A stretch of DNA of 64,000 bases from Caballeronia sp. dw_276 (GCF_018449635.1 NZ_JAAVUV010000014.1:1-64000); one strand, 5' to 3'; shown: positions 17,275 to 27,100, counted from the stretch's first letter. A program made the numbers and translations. The notes: a model not told the origin generated them from the sequence alone.

Positions 17275-17955
17275 CTATTGCGCCGGCGTATTGATCTGCT
17301 TCTTCAGCGCTTCAAGGCGGTCTTCAACAGACGGTCCGCGGGTGAGCGCCGCGAGTTTGTCTTCGAGCGCTTTGCCGCTCTTTTGATCGGCCGAATTCAG
17401 CCGGGCATCGGAACGTGCATTAGACAGTTGCACCTTGTCTTCCAGCTTTTGAAAGTCTTCCGACAGGTTCTTTCCGCCAATCCCGCCAAGCGCCGTTGCC
17501 GCCACGTCTTTTGCGGTCGCGATCTGCTGCTTCGCCTGCAGGATGTTCGAGCGCGAATTGAGCTCGTTGCGGCGCTGGCGCATATCCTCGATTTGCTGCT
17601 TGAGATGATCCGTCGACGGCACCAAAGTCGCCAGTTCGCCGGCCAAGGCGTCACGCTCCGATTCGGCATTGGCTTGCGCGCTCAACGCTTCGCGGGCCAG
17701 CGCTTCGTCGCCGCCTTGCAGCGCACGTTTGGCGCCTTCCTCGTACTTCTTGGCTTTTTCGGCCGCAACATCGCGCTTGCTTTGCTGCGTGGCGACCTGT
17801 GCCTCGATTTCGATCAGCGAGTTCTCCGCTTTCGCGATGCTGTCGTCAAGTTCGCGCACGATCTGACGAGCGTCTCGCGACGGGTCCTGCACGGTGTCGG
17901 CGGCGTCGTTCAGCAGGCCCTTGACGGTGCGCGAGATGGAATCCAAAAGCGACAT
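17275..17955 (-). CDS. pspA: PspA/IM30 family envelope stress protein
   Basis: The 226-residue protein begins MSLLDSISRTVKGLLNDAAD, resembling the amphipathic N-terminal helix of PspA/IM30 proteins, and is almost entirely coiled coil (EARQIV, KAENSLIEIEAQVATQQ, DHLKQQIEDMRQRRNEL). The family forms ESCRT-III-like assemblies that bind stressed inner membrane. AGGAGG lies just before the start at 17955. No pspBC or pspF is adjacent; the neighbour is the TPR membrane protein 170 bp downstream. The gene symbol is family-level only. Confidence 0.85.
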   Translation of the reverse strand: MSLLDSISRTVKGLLNDAADTVQDPSRDARQIVRELDDSIAKAENSLIEIEAQVATQQSKRDVAAEKAKKYEEGAKRALQGGDEALAREALSAQANAESERDALAGELATLVPSTDHLKQQIEDMRQRRNELNSRSNILQAKQQIATAKDVAATALGGIGGKNLSEDFQKLEDKVQLSNARSDARLNSADQKSGKALEDKLAALTRGPSVEDRLEALKKQINTPAQ

Positions 17956-18327
17956 GAGTTTCCTCCTGAAAAATGATTCGGGTGCCTTGGGGTCTTTCAG
18001 AGAACCCTTTGGCAAGCCGTACTGCAACGTTCATGAACATTCGATGAACGCATACTTTAAAGTTGCTCGAACGCGGCACGCATTGCGCCGCGCGTCGGTT
18101 AAGTCGGGCCGGGCGCGCTAATTGCAAGCTCGCCGATACACTTTGTTGCGAGCTTCTCCGCCGGTCCATGGCGCGCGTTACTTGACGGTGTACCCTGGCC
18201 AGCGCATTAGAACATGCACCGGCTTAAACCGGGCTTAACAAGCTCGGCAATCATCACGGTACACCATGCGCGCCCGTACGGAAAATTCACGCTTCCATCA
18301 CGCTTTACTTCACGTATCGGATCGCTC
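17956..18327. other. Divergent intergenic region pspA / DUF2177 gene
   Basis: This 372-bp gap must hold promoters for both genes. It contains the dyad at 18028-18050 and an 8-bp stem (AAGCTCGC 18126-18133 with GCGAGCTT 18148-18155). No gene or clear sigma-54 promoter was recognised. Confidence 0.4.
18028..18050. promoter_or_regulatory. Operator-like dyad upstream of pspA, CGTTCAT-N9-ATGAACG
   Basis: Perfect 7-bp arms flank a 9-base spacer, with a nested GTTCATGAAC palindrome at one side. It is centred about 84 bp upstream of the pspA start. This is a suitable place for a regulator of pspA, but no regulator is identified. Confidence 0.35.
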
Positions 18328-18741
18328 ATGTCGAAGACGTTGATTGTCGCGTTCGCTGTTACCGCTGTCGTGTTCCTGGTTCTCGACGCCATCTGGCTCG
18401 GCGTGATCTCGCGAAACATCTATCAGCGCGAAATAGGGGCGCTGCTGCTGCCGAAACCGAACTTCGGCGCGGCAGCGATTTTCTATGTAATTTACATAAT
18501 AGGGATGGTCTATTTCTGCGCCGTGCCGGGCATAGCGGAAAACAGCGTCATGCGCGGATTGATCAGCGGCGCGCTGTTCGGGGTAGTCGCATACGCAACA
18601 TACGACCTGACAAACCTGGCGACGCTCAAGGGCTGGAGCACGACGCTCGTTTTCATCGATATTGCGTGGGGCGCCTTTGCAAGCGCAGTTGCAACTGCCG
18701 CCGCCGTAGCCGTGACCACGCGGGTTGCGGCTGTTACCTGA
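18328..18741 (+). CDS. DUF2177 family membrane protein
   Basis: The 137-residue protein has four hydrophobic segments and the DUF2177 motifs VFLVLDAIWLGVISRNIYQREIG at residues 14-36 and VAYATYDLTNLATLKGWS later. The family is an uncharacterised inner-membrane group, sometimes next to cryptochrome/photolyase-type genes; none is here. The start at 18328 removes 38 upstream residues with no family character. It is divergent from pspA and convergent with the RHH-like gene, 11 bp between stops. Confidence 0.8.
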   Translation: MSKTLIVAFAVTAVVFLVLDAIWLGVISRNIYQREIGALLLPKPNFGAAAIFYVIYIIGMVYFCAVPGIAENSVMRGLISGALFGVVAYATYDLTNLATLKGWSTTLVFIDIAWGAFASAVATAAAVAVTTRVAAVT

Positions 18742-18752
18742 GACGCTCGCGG

Positions 18753-19169
18753 TCAGGAACGTCCCGAAAGGGACGCGTCTTCGTCGGATGGGTCCGAAGC
18801 GTCAGATACGTCAGATACGTCCGATGCATTCGAAGCGTCTGTCGGCGCAAGACCCTCTGCCTTTTCCGCCGCCAACGTGCGTTTGCTTGCTTCTCTTGCG
18901 ACGTGTGCTGCGTCCCGCGCTTCGCGCGCGGCGGCGCGTTCGGCAACCTGCCTAAGCGCGACATTCAGCGGATCGGGCGTTTTCGGTGCGCGAAGCTTGT
19001 CGACGAGACCCGCTACTTTGACCTGCTCACTAGTTGCATTGAAGCCGAGGACAGCGCGCCGCATGAGTTCGCTGACGCTGATGCCCAGGCCATCAGCCGT
19101 GCTGGTGATCGCAAGTTTCTGCGCCGGGGTCACGAATACAACGATACGTTCGCTGGGTTTGGTAGTCAT
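18753..19169 (-). CDS. Ribbon-helix-helix-like protein with Ser/Asp repeat tail
   Basis: The 138-residue protein begins MTTKPSERIVVFVTPAQKLA, a beta-strand then helix pattern (ITSTADGLGISVSELMRRAV) like Arc/MetJ or MobC-type ribbon-helix-helix proteins. The middle is Ala/Arg/Glu-rich helix (RQVAERAAAREARDAAHVAR). The tail is a low-complexity Asp/Ser repeat (ASDVSDVSDASDPSDED) encoded by short DNA repeats at about 18775-18845. A DNA-binding role is inferred from the N-terminus only. The start at 19169 gives the motif at the extreme N-terminus. Confidence 0.55.
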   Translation of the reverse strand: MTTKPSERIVVFVTPAQKLAITSTADGLGISVSELMRRAVLGFNATSEQVKVAGLVDKLRAPKTPDPLNVALRQVAERAAAREARDAAHVAREASKRTLAAEKAEGLAPTDASNASDVSDVSDASDPSDEDASLSGRS

Positions 19170-19842
19170 GAGCGCCTCACATGCAGGGGCCACGCAAGCA
19201 CGGCCGGTCGACATCCGTCAGCAGCACGACAGCGGCACGCAAATGTGCGCCGCCGCCGTGGAGTCAGGCAAAATCGCGCAATCAATGCTTCCATCATATC
19301 GGTTTGACGCGACCGCGTGCTTGCATGCATGTACCAGCGCGGCGTCTTCGAGACAGGTGCAAGAGAGGCGATGCATCAACAACTTGCATTCTGCAGATGA
19401 GAGTGCTAAATCCGCGCTCGGAGCGCTGTGCGGCAGCGCGCGCAGTGCACGAAAAAGCGGAAACGCTTTCCGATTTGTCTGGGGAACCCTTCTTCTTACA
19501 ATGGATTTACTTACAAAAAAATCGGGCTTTGCCCGGTGCTCGACCCTCAAATTCTTTAAAATGCGCTGTCATTCCGTGCGGGGCTGTAGCCGTTGCAGTT
19601 TTTCTTACAACGCCATAACAACCTCGCCACAGGAACGCGCGGCTCGTCCGGGGACATCGGCGTGCAACGTAGCGGTTCAACGCAAACCTGAACCGCTGCC
19701 TCATCGATGATGACGACGGCTGCACATTCGGCTTCAAGGCGCAAAGGGCCCATGGCTCTCTGAAAGCCTCAACATTCATCGTCACGCGGCGGGTTGGCGT
19801 GGCGCACCGGGCGCCCCAGAAGCGCACCGTTCAAATCCAGTC
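19170..19842. other. 673-bp region between RHH-like gene and PBP1A gene
   Basis: This divergent intergenic region should hold promoters for both flanking genes. Open frames here (for example 19181-19618 plus and 19218-19550 minus) have no start signals or recognisable character. A 15-bp dyad, CGGAAA-CGC-TTTCCG, lies at 19458-19472 and resembles a LacI-family operator. Nothing else was recognised. Confidence 0.45.
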
Positions 19843-22326
19843 ATGCCAATCATCAAACGACCTAATTCCTCGAACACGCCACGCGATGACCGGGATCAAG
19901 ACGGTCCCTACCGATACCGCCAACCCTCCGACCGCAAACCCGCCAGGCCATCCATAGTTTTGCGCCTGATGCTGTGGTTCGTCGGGCTGATCGCCGTGAT
20001 GGCCGTCGTGGGCGCGTTGATCGTGGGCTACGCGCTGGTGGTGATGGGGCCGAACCTGCCGTCGCTCGATGCAATCACCGATTACCGGCCGAAAGTGCCG
20101 TTGCGCATCTATACCGCGGATCATGTGCTGATTGGGGAGTTCGGCGAGGAACGGCGACGCATCGCGCGTTTCGATGAGATCCCGGATCAAATGAAAAAGG
20201 CCGTGCTCGCGATCGAGGATTACCGCTTCTATGAACATGGCGGCGTGGATTTCATCGGCATTGCGCGCGCGGGCGTGAGCGATATCCTGCACGGCGGCGC
20301 ATCGCAGGGCGCGAGCACGATCACCATGCAGGTCGCGCGCAACTTCTTCCTCTCCAGCGAAAAGACCTATACGCGCAAGATCTACGAGATGCTGCTTGCG
20401 TACAAGATCGAACGCGCGCTCACCAAGGACCAGATCCTCGAGCTGTACATGAACCAGATTTATCTGGGCGAGCGCTCGTATGGATTTGCATCGGCGGCGC
20501 GGGTCTATTTCGGCAAGGACCTGAAGGACCTCACGCTTGCCGAATGCGCGATGCTCGCAGGCTTGCCGAAGGCGCCGTCGGCGTATAACCCGGTAGTCAA
20601 TCCGAAGCGCGCGAAGATTCGTCAGCAATACATCCTGAAGCGCATGCTCGACCTGAAGTTCATCACGCAAGAGCAGTTCGATCAGGCGAGCGCCGAGGAA
20701 CTTCATGCGCGCGTGGCGGGCACCGAGTACAGCGTGCACGCGGAATACGTCGCGGAAATGGTGCGGCAGATGATGTACGCGCAGTACAAGGACGAGACCT
20801 ATACGCGTGGTTTCTCGGTGACGACGACCATCGATTCCGCCGATCAGGACGCGGCCTACCGTGCGGTCCGTAAAGGCGTGATGGATTACGAGCGACGCCA
20901 TGGGTATCGCGGGCCGGAAGGCTTCGTCAACTTGCCGGCAAATCCGGATGATCGCGATGAAGCCATCGACGACGCGCTCGCCGATCACCCGGACAACGGC
21001 GACATCATCGCGGGCGTGGTGACGTCGGTGAATCCGAAGCAGGTCGTGGTGGAATTCGTCAATGCCGATCCGGCAACGGTCACCGGCGACGGCTTGCGAT
21101 TTGTCGCAACCGGTTTGCGTAGCAACGCGCCGCAAGCAGTGAAGATCAAGCCGGGTTCCATTGTGCGTGTGATGAAGGACGCAAAGGAAAACTGGACGAT
21201 CACGCAGTTGCCGCAAGTGGAGGGCGCGCTCGTTTCGCTCGTGCCGCAGGACGGCGCGATCCGCGCGCTGATTGGCGGCTTCGACTACAACAAGAACAAG
21301 TTCAATCACGTGACGCAAGCCTGGCGTCAACCGGGCTCGAGCTTCAAGCCGTTTATCTATTCGGCATCGCTGGAAAAGGGGCTTGGACCGGCAACGATCA
21401 TCAACGACGCGCCGCTGTATTTCCCGCCAACGTCGCCCGGTCAGCAAGCGTGGGAACCGAAGGACGACGATCAGCCCGACGGCCCCATGTCCATGCGCAC
21501 GGCGCTGCAGAAGTCGAAGAACCTGGTGTCGATCCGGATTCTTTCGTTCATCGGCACGAAGTACGCGCAGGATTACGTCACGCAAAAATTCGGTTTCGAT
21601 GCCGATAAAACCCCGCCGTACCTGCCGCTTGCATTGGGCGCGGGTCTAGTCACGCCGTTGCAACTCGCGGGCGGTTATTCGGTGTTCGCCAATGGCGGCT
21701 CACGGATCAATCCGTACCTGATCGGTGAAATCGCCGATGCACGCGGCACGGTGATATCGCGTGCGAATCCGCTGCTCGCAGGCAACAACGCGCCGCAAAC
21801 GCTCGAACCGCGCAATGCTTACGTAATGAACAGCTTGCTGCATTCGGTCGCAACCGCCGGCACGGGCTCGGGCACGAACGTGCTCAAGCGCAATGACCTG
21901 CAAGGCAAGACAGGTACGACCAACGACGCGAAGGACGGCTGGTTCGCCGGTTACCAGCATCAACTCGTTGCGGTCGCCTGGATGGGTTACGACCAGCCGA
22001 AGTCGCTTGGCGGCCGCGAGTTCGGCGCGCAGCTTGCACTGCCGATCTGGGTCGAGTTCATGCAGCGCGCGCTCGCCAAGATCCCGCAGCAGCCGATGGA
22101 AATGCCCGATGGCCTGACGAGTGTCGACGGAGAACTTTTCTTCGCCGATAAAACCCCGGGCAATGGGTTCGTTGCGAGTATCGGCATGGATACGGCGAAT
22201 CCGGCCGAAGGTTCCAGCGACGCCGTGGGTGGTGTCGGCCCAAGCGGCATGACGCCGCCGCCACCGCCGCCGGACGTTGCGCCGGCCGAGCGCCAGGAGA
22301 TCATGAATCTCTTCAAGGGGCATTGA
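19843..22326 (+). CDS. mrcA: Penicillin-binding protein 1A, bifunctional peptidoglycan synthase
   Basis: The 827-residue class A PBP has an N-terminal cytoplasmic segment and one TM helix (about residues 40-65). The GT51 glycosyltransferase domain has Glu125 in EDYRFYEHGG and GASTITMQVARNF. The transpeptidase domain has S499-SFK502 (SxxK), S558-K-N560 (SxN) and K689-TGT (KTG). It polymerises and cross-links peptidoglycan in the periplasm. The C-terminus is Pro-rich (PPPPPPD). Length fits PBP1A. It is a single gene ending at a strong terminator. Confidence 0.96.
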   Translation: MPIIKRPNSSNTPRDDRDQDGPYRYRQPSDRKPARPSIVLRLMLWFVGLIAVMAVVGALIVGYALVVMGPNLPSLDAITDYRPKVPLRIYTADHVLIGEFGEERRRIARFDEIPDQMKKAVLAIEDYRFYEHGGVDFIGIARAGVSDILHGGASQGASTITMQVARNFFLSSEKTYTRKIYEMLLAYKIERALTKDQILELYMNQIYLGERSYGFASAARVYFGKDLKDLTLAECAMLAGLPKAPSAYNPVVNPKRAKIRQQYILKRMLDLKFITQEQFDQASAEELHARVAGTEYSVHAEYVAEMVRQMMYAQYKDETYTRGFSVTTTIDSADQDAAYRAVRKGVMDYERRHGYRGPEGFVNLPANPDDRDEAIDDALADHPDNGDIIAGVVTSVNPKQVVVEFVNADPATVTGDGLRFVATGLRSNAPQAVKIKPGSIVRVMKDAKENWTITQLPQVEGALVSLVPQDGAIRALIGGFDYNKNKFNHVTQAWRQPGSSFKPFIYSASLEKGLGPATIINDAPLYFPPTSPGQQAWEPKDDDQPDGPMSMRTALQKSKNLVSIRILSFIGTKYAQDYVTQKFGFDADKTPPYLPLALGAGLVTPLQLAGGYSVFANGGSRINPYLIGEIADARGTVISRANPLLAGNNAPQTLEPRNAYVMNSLLHSVATAGTGSGTNVLKRNDLQGKTGTTNDAKDGWFAGYQHQLVAVAWMGYDQPKSLGGREFGAQLALPIWVEFMQRALAKIPQQPMEMPDGLTSVDGELFFADKTPGNGFVASIGMDTANPAEGSSDAVGGVGPSGMTPPPPPPDVAPAERQEIMNLFKGH

Positions 22327-22343
22327 CCGAGTTCTGAGCCCTT

Positions 22344-22384
22344 AAAAAAAAACGCGCCGCAATCTGATTGCGGCGCGTTTTTTT
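22344..22384. terminator. Bidirectional rho-independent terminator
   Basis: A 13-bp perfect stem (AACGCGCCGCAAT, loop CTG, ATTGCGGCGCGTT) is flanked by A-run and T-run. It serves PBP1A and the convergent copper operon. Confidence 0.92.
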
Positions 22385-22399
22385 AATGGCGTTGCGAGC

Positions 22400-22846
22400 T
22401 TACTTGCCGACTGTCGATGCCGGCTTCACTGCGCATTGTGTATCGATAGTCGATTGATCCGCGAACGTCAGCTTGAGCGGAATCGTGGTGCCGACCTTCA
22501 GCGGCTTGGGCGCGTCCTCCAGCATCAGGTGATAGCCGCTCGGCGCGAACGCGAGCGTGCCGTGCGCGGGCACATCGGCAGAATCGACCATCGCCATGGT
22601 CGACGTGCTGCCGTTGCTGCTGGACTTATGCAACATCGCCATGCCGAACGCAGGGGTTTCGGCGCCGGTGAGCGTGGCGGGTTTATCGCCATTATTCGAT
22701 ACCACGAAATATCCGGACGACGGCAGGCTCGCCGGCATCAGGCGGACCCAGCAATCGTGGGCGGTGAGCGTGGCGGCTTGCGTATTCGAGAATGCCACTG
22801 CGCTCACTGCAAGCAAACCAGCGCGTATCAGTGTTTGTTTTTTCAT
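22400..22846 (-). CDS. Periplasmic copper chaperone PCu(A)C
   Basis: The 148-residue precursor has a signal peptide (MKKQTLIRAGLLAVSAVAF, cleaved after TQA) and the PCu(A)C fold landmarks CWVRLMPASLPSSGYFVV, GMAMLHKSSSNG and GYHLMLED. The ligands of the family's H(M)-x-M...H-x-M site correspond to His in MLHKS, the Met residues in TMAMV, and the His and Met of GYHLML. It delivers Cu(I) to cytochrome oxidase. It is the last gene of a three-gene copper operon; its start lies 12 bp inside the copC end region boundary. The ATG at 22846 is chosen by signal peptide. Confidence 0.9.
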   Translation of the reverse strand: MKKQTLIRAGLLAVSAVAFSNTQAATLTAHDCWVRLMPASLPSSGYFVVSNNGDKPATLTGAETPAFGMAMLHKSSSNGSTSTMAMVDSADVPAHGTLAFAPSGYHLMLEDAPKPLKVGTTIPLKLTFADQSTIDTQCAVKPASTVGK

Positions 22847-22857
22847 GGTTGTGCTGC

Positions 22858-23238
22858 TCACTTCACGTTGAAAAGATAATGACCTTGCGTACGATGCCCG
22901 TCTTCGGCCACCGCGGTCCATTCCACCTGGTACGCGCCGGTCTTGAGGTCGCCGAGCGCTACGCTTATATGCTTCTTGTTGCTGGTATCGACGGCTGACT
23001 TTGCGCTGTTGACCTGCTTGCCTGCTGCATCGACAACAATCAGCGTGCTGAATGTCGGTTCCAGGCCTTCGGAGAAATCGATTGCGACTTCATGCGGTGC
23101 TTCGACGGTGGCGTCGGGCGCCGGGGTTTGCTGCTTTGGAAGCGCGTGGGCCATGGCGAATTGAGCCGTGGCAAGAAGGGCTGCTGCAAGCGCGCCGCGC
23201 GTGGCGAACCTTGCGACGTTTGAAATAGACGAGTTCAT
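22858..23238 (-). CDS. copC: CopC-type periplasmic copper-binding protein
   Basis: The 126-residue precursor has a signal peptide ending FAMA, so the mature protein starts with His (HALPKQQTPAPDATVEA), the usual first Cu(II) ligand. The core IDFSEGLEPTFSTLIVVD and the C-terminal DGHRTQGHYLFNVK match CopC/YobA. AGGA precedes the start at 23238. No CopD is adjacent; the next gene downstream, 11 bp away, is the PCu(A)C chaperone. A role in periplasmic copper handling is established for the family. Confidence 0.9.
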   Translation of the reverse strand: MNSSISNVARFATRGALAAALLATAQFAMAHALPKQQTPAPDATVEAPHEVAIDFSEGLEPTFSTLIVVDAAGKQVNSAKSAVDTSNKKHISVALGDLKTGAYQVEWTAVAEDGHRTQGHYLFNVK

Positions 23239-23296
23239 GCTGATCCTGTTTGCGCGAGAGAAAGCGCCGGCCATCGGCCGGCGGCAGTGCGGAAAA

Positions 23297-23692
23297 TCAG
23301 ACCAAGAAGGGCGGCGCCCTGGGTTGCGCCGCGAACAAGGGCGCAAACGGTGCAACCGGTTGAGGCGCAGCGTTGACTGGAACGATTGCCGCAGCAACAT
23401 GCGCGGGCAGGGTGTTGATCGAAGGCGGGGCCGCAGGGGAGTGTGCTGTGAAGTTGCAGTAACCGCACGCGTCCCAATGACCTGCGATCGAGCGATGCGC
23501 AGGCGGGTGCTCGGACGGCAGGTTAGCAACTTGCGTCCGGAATTCCGTTATCGCGGAACAATGCGCGCTGAAGATCGCGTTTGCGCGAGCACTGGATACA
23601 AGCGCTTGCGACACAGCCGGCGCGAGCGTTGTCATCAGAATGGCGAGCAATCCGATGAGGCTGCCGAACTTGCGGACGAGGCGACGGCGCAT
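23297..23692 (-). CDS. DUF2946 family protein
   Basis: The 131-residue protein begins MRRRLVRKFGSLIGLLAIL with a membrane/signal segment, followed by HWDACGYCNFTAHSPAAPP, the Cys-x-x-Cys-His core of DUF2946. The family is commonly found beside copper and TonB-receptor genes and its function is not established; the CGYC plus His residues suit metal binding. A TTG start at 23713 is also possible. It heads the copper triad: 58 bp separate it from copC. Confidence 0.78.
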   Translation of the reverse strand: MRRRLVRKFGSLIGLLAILMTTLAPAVSQALVSSARANAIFSAHCSAITEFRTQVANLPSEHPPAHRSIAGHWDACGYCNFTAHSPAAPPSINTLPAHVAAAIVPVNAAPQPVAPFAPLFAAQPRAPPFLV

Positions 23693-23854
23693 GAGTCTGA
23701 CGATGGCTTCCAAAGCGAATGAGCCGTCGATTATGCCACGCGTGTCAAAGGGAATTTGTGCGCTTGCGTTGTGTCCGCTGCGGCTAAACGCGGCATGGAC
23801 AAACCTCGGCCAAGGCCTTCGACGAGGGCTTGTTGCGGTCGCGCGGCCTCAAAC

Positions 23855-23880
23855 GAAAAAAGCCCGGAGAACCGGGCTTT
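23855..23880 (-). terminator. Terminator of the initiator tRNA gene
   Basis: On the minus strand AAGCCCGG, loop TTCT, CCGGGCTT is followed by TTTTCG. It sits 14 bp beyond the tRNA 3' end. Confidence 0.8.
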
Positions 23881-23893
23881 CAACTTTTAATCT

Positions 23894-23970
23894 TGGTTGC
23901 GGGGATAGGATTTGAACCTATGACCTTCGGGTTATGAGCCCGACGAGCTGCCAGACTGCTCCACCCCGCG
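23894..23970 (-). tRNA. tRNA-fMet (CAU anticodon)
   Basis: The 77-nt gene folds as a tRNA with anticodon CAU in GGGCTCATAACCC, T-arm GGTTCAAATCC and encoded CCA. The acceptor stem starts CGCGGGG and ends CCCCGCA, giving the C1-A72 mismatch that marks the initiator. It has its own promoter and terminator. Confidence 0.96.
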
Positions 23971-23976
23971 AAAAAG

Positions 23977-24005
23977 ATTATAGGGGAACGGGCGCCGCAG
24001 TGCAA
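23977..24005 (-). promoter_or_regulatory. Sigma-70 promoter of tRNA-fMet
   Basis: On the minus strand TTGCAC (24000-24005) and TATAAT (23977-23982) are 17 bp apart, and the tRNA begins 7 bp further on. Confidence 0.75.
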
Positions 24006-24049
24006 CATGTTTGTCACGCTCGATTGCTCGATGAAGCCAAGCAAATAAA

Positions 24050-24090
24050 AACGCGGCGGCATACCTCCTTGCAGAGACATGCCGCCGCGC
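24050..24090 (-). terminator. Terminator of the autotransporter gene
   Basis: On the minus strand CGCGGCGGCAT and ATGCCGCCGCG flank a 16-base loop and are followed by TTTTTATTTG. It lies about 35 bp after the stop of the adhesin. Confidence 0.8.
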
Positions 24091-24125
24091 TTAAGTCGCT
24101 TGCGTCAGGAACGCTTGATCGTTGC

Positions 24126-27100
24126 TTAGAAGCCGAACGCGAAACCTGCGCCGCCTGTGGATTCTTCGCCGGTCGTCGAACCGCCGATCGTCAGAACCAT
24201 GTTGGTGCCGAAGCGCTTCTGGAAGCCGACCGCGATAGCAGCCTTGTCACGATAAACACCCGTGCCGGCCGCAAAGCGATTGTCCTTGTCGGAGATTGCT
24301 GCCGCACTGCCCGCCATCATTGCCATCGCGCTGCTCATTGCGCCAACGCTGTTGATGTGGTTGTTCTGAATCGAGAGGCTGCTGTTCATGTCGGCGCGAA
24401 GTGCGTCGGTGTAACCCTTCGCCGACTTCACACCCGTGTTCACGGACTGCTGCATCTGGTTCACGTTGACTGCATCGGTGCCGTCCGTACCGGCGGCGAC
24501 ATTCGTGATCTGACGCTGACCGCCCGCCGCTGATGTACCGACGGACACCGAATTCGCACGGTCCGCGACCGAACCCGAGCCGAGCGCAACCGAGTTCTTC
24601 GCCGTAGCCGATGCATTCGCGCCGACCGCAACCGCATTCGCGCCGCTCGCCACCGACGATGCGCCCGAAGCCACTGCGTTTGTGCCGGAAGCCACTGCGT
24701 TCGCACCCGATGCAACCGAATGCGTGCCGCTCGACGTTGCCGCTTCCGTGTCGCGGCTGCCATCGGCGGAGAACATTGGGTTGTATGCGCCGTTGGCGAG
24801 GTTGGTGACGCGGCTGATCATGTCGTTGATCTGACCAAGGTTGACCGCGTCCATCGTGTTCGTGCCTGCTGCCACGTTATGCAAGGCCGTACCTGATTCA
24901 TTGCCGTTACCGAGCGTTGCGTTGCTGTAATCCGGCGTGCCGTCCGCGTTGGTGTCGTACTTGATCGCGGCTGCGCTCAGCGTGCTCACGCTATTCGATA
25001 CCGCGTTGAGCTGCCCGACGTTGGCTGCATCGGTCGTTGCCGTGCCTGCTGCGACGTTCGTGATCTGACGCTCGCTGCCTGCTGCACCGACCGATACCGA
25101 GTTGTCGCGATCCGCGACCGAGTTCGAACCGAGTGCCACCGAGTTCTTGCCCGACGATACAGCCGCGCCGCCGATTGCCACCGAATCCGCGCCGGTCGCC
25201 GATGAATCGGCGAGCATCGAGTTCGAGTGGAAGTACTTGATGCCGCCGCCGTTGCTGATGTTGTTCGTGAAGTCTTGCAGCGCGGAGACGTTCTTGTTCG
25301 TTGCGAACAACTGCGAGCCATTTACGGCGTCCGTGCTGTCTTCTGCCAATTCACCGGCTTTGACGTTCGTCAACAACGTCGGCCCCTTCGCCGATGTGCC
25401 GCCGAGCGTGATCTGCTCGTAGTTCGGCTTGCCGTTTTCGTCTGTGTCGTACTTGACTGCGAAGCTGTCGAGCGTGCCGAGGTTATCGGAAACAGCGGTC
25501 AACTGGCCAACGTTGACTGCGTCCGTCGATGCTGTACCCGCCGCGACGTTGGTCACCTGGCGTTCCTTACCTGCCGCGCCAACGGATACCGTATTGGCGC
25601 GATCAGCCACCGAGTTCGAGCCAAGCGCCACCGCGTTGTTCGCCGATGCCACCGCTGCGCCGCCGACTGCCACTGAATCCGTGCCCGTCGCCGATGAATC
25701 GGCGAGCTTCGAGTTCGTATGGAAGTACTTGATGCCGCCGCCGTTGTTGATGTTGCCTGCGAACGTCTCGAGCGAGCCAACGCGCTGATTGGTCGAATAG
25801 AGCTGCGAGCCGTTGATGGCGTCCGTGCTGGTCGAGCTCAGGTCACCAATTTTCAGGTTCGTGAGTTTGGTCGGATTGGACGCGCTGGCGCCGCCGAGCG
25901 TCACGCTTTGATAGTTCACCGAGCCATCAGCATTGGCGTCGTATTTGACGGCCGAATCGGAGACGGTGTTGAGCTGGGCAACGTTGACTGCGTCGGTGAA
26001 CGCCATGCCTGCTGCCACGTTGGTGATCTGGCGTTCCTTGCCAGCCGCACCGACCGAGACCGTATTTGCGCGGGTCGCAGCGGAGTTGGCGCCGATCGCG
26101 ATCGAATTGTCCGCCGATGCAACCGCTGCGCCGCCAATAGCAACCGCATCCGCGCCCGTCGCCGATGAATCGGCAAGTGTCGAGTTCGAATGGAAGTACT
26201 TGATGCCGCCGCCGTTGTTGATATTGGTGGCGAAGGTTTCGAGCGAGCCGACGCGCGTGTTCGTTGCGTTCAACTGCGAGCCGTTGACAGCGTCGGTGCT
26301 GGTCGTGCTCAAAGCACCCGCGGCAACGTTTGAAATCGTCACGAGTTTCGATGTGCCGACGCCGCCGAGCGTGACGTGCGACTTGTCGGTTGTGTCGTAG
26401 GCGACCTTGTTGTTGAGTTCGGAATCGATCTTGGAAATGGCGGCGCCGACAGTGCTCGACTGTGCGCCCGCAACCGTGTACGACGGTGCCTGAACCGTGC
26501 CGTCTGCGTTGACCTTTGCTCCGCCGCCAAGGAGCGAAGTCACGTTCTGAAGCTGTGTCACGTTGACTGCGTCGTAGGCTTGCGTGCCCGCGGCGACGTT
26601 CGTGATTTGGCGCTGACTTGCAGCCGAGCCGACCGACACTGTATTGGCGCGATCAGTCGCTGAACCGGCGCCCACTGCCACCGAGTTCTCAAATGCCGCC
26701 GTTGCCGATGCGCCCAGTGCAACCGCGTTGGCGGCCGTCACAGACGACTTCGAGCCGATGGCCACGCCTGCTGCTGCGTTCGAAACTGTGCCGGACAAGT
26801 TGACGGAGTCGTTCGAATCCGATGTTCCCGCTCCGCCGTACGGGTTAAAGGCGAAAGAGTGCGCGGAATTCACCATGTCGCCGGTGTCTGGAGCAAGCAA
26901 GACGCTCGTAGTCGATGCGCTGTCGATCGACACCGCGTTACTGCCGATAGCAATAGACGATATACCCGCATTGACGATTTGTGAACCAATTGAGATCGCA
27001 TCGTCTGCCGTGCTTTGATTCTTGGAACCGATGGCGATGGACTCGTTCGGACCACTGGATACGGCCTGGTAACCGATTGCCGTGGTGTTGATTCCGCTCG

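Noticed and set aside
19458..19472. CGGAAA-CGC-TTTCCG dyad as a PurR/FruR-type operator
   Set aside because: Single occurrence in a long gap, far from the nearest start and with no regulator link; listed only as part of the intergenic description.
19831..21585. 584-codon minus-strand open frame
   Set aside because: Antisense to PBP1A, Arg/His-rich and without any family character.
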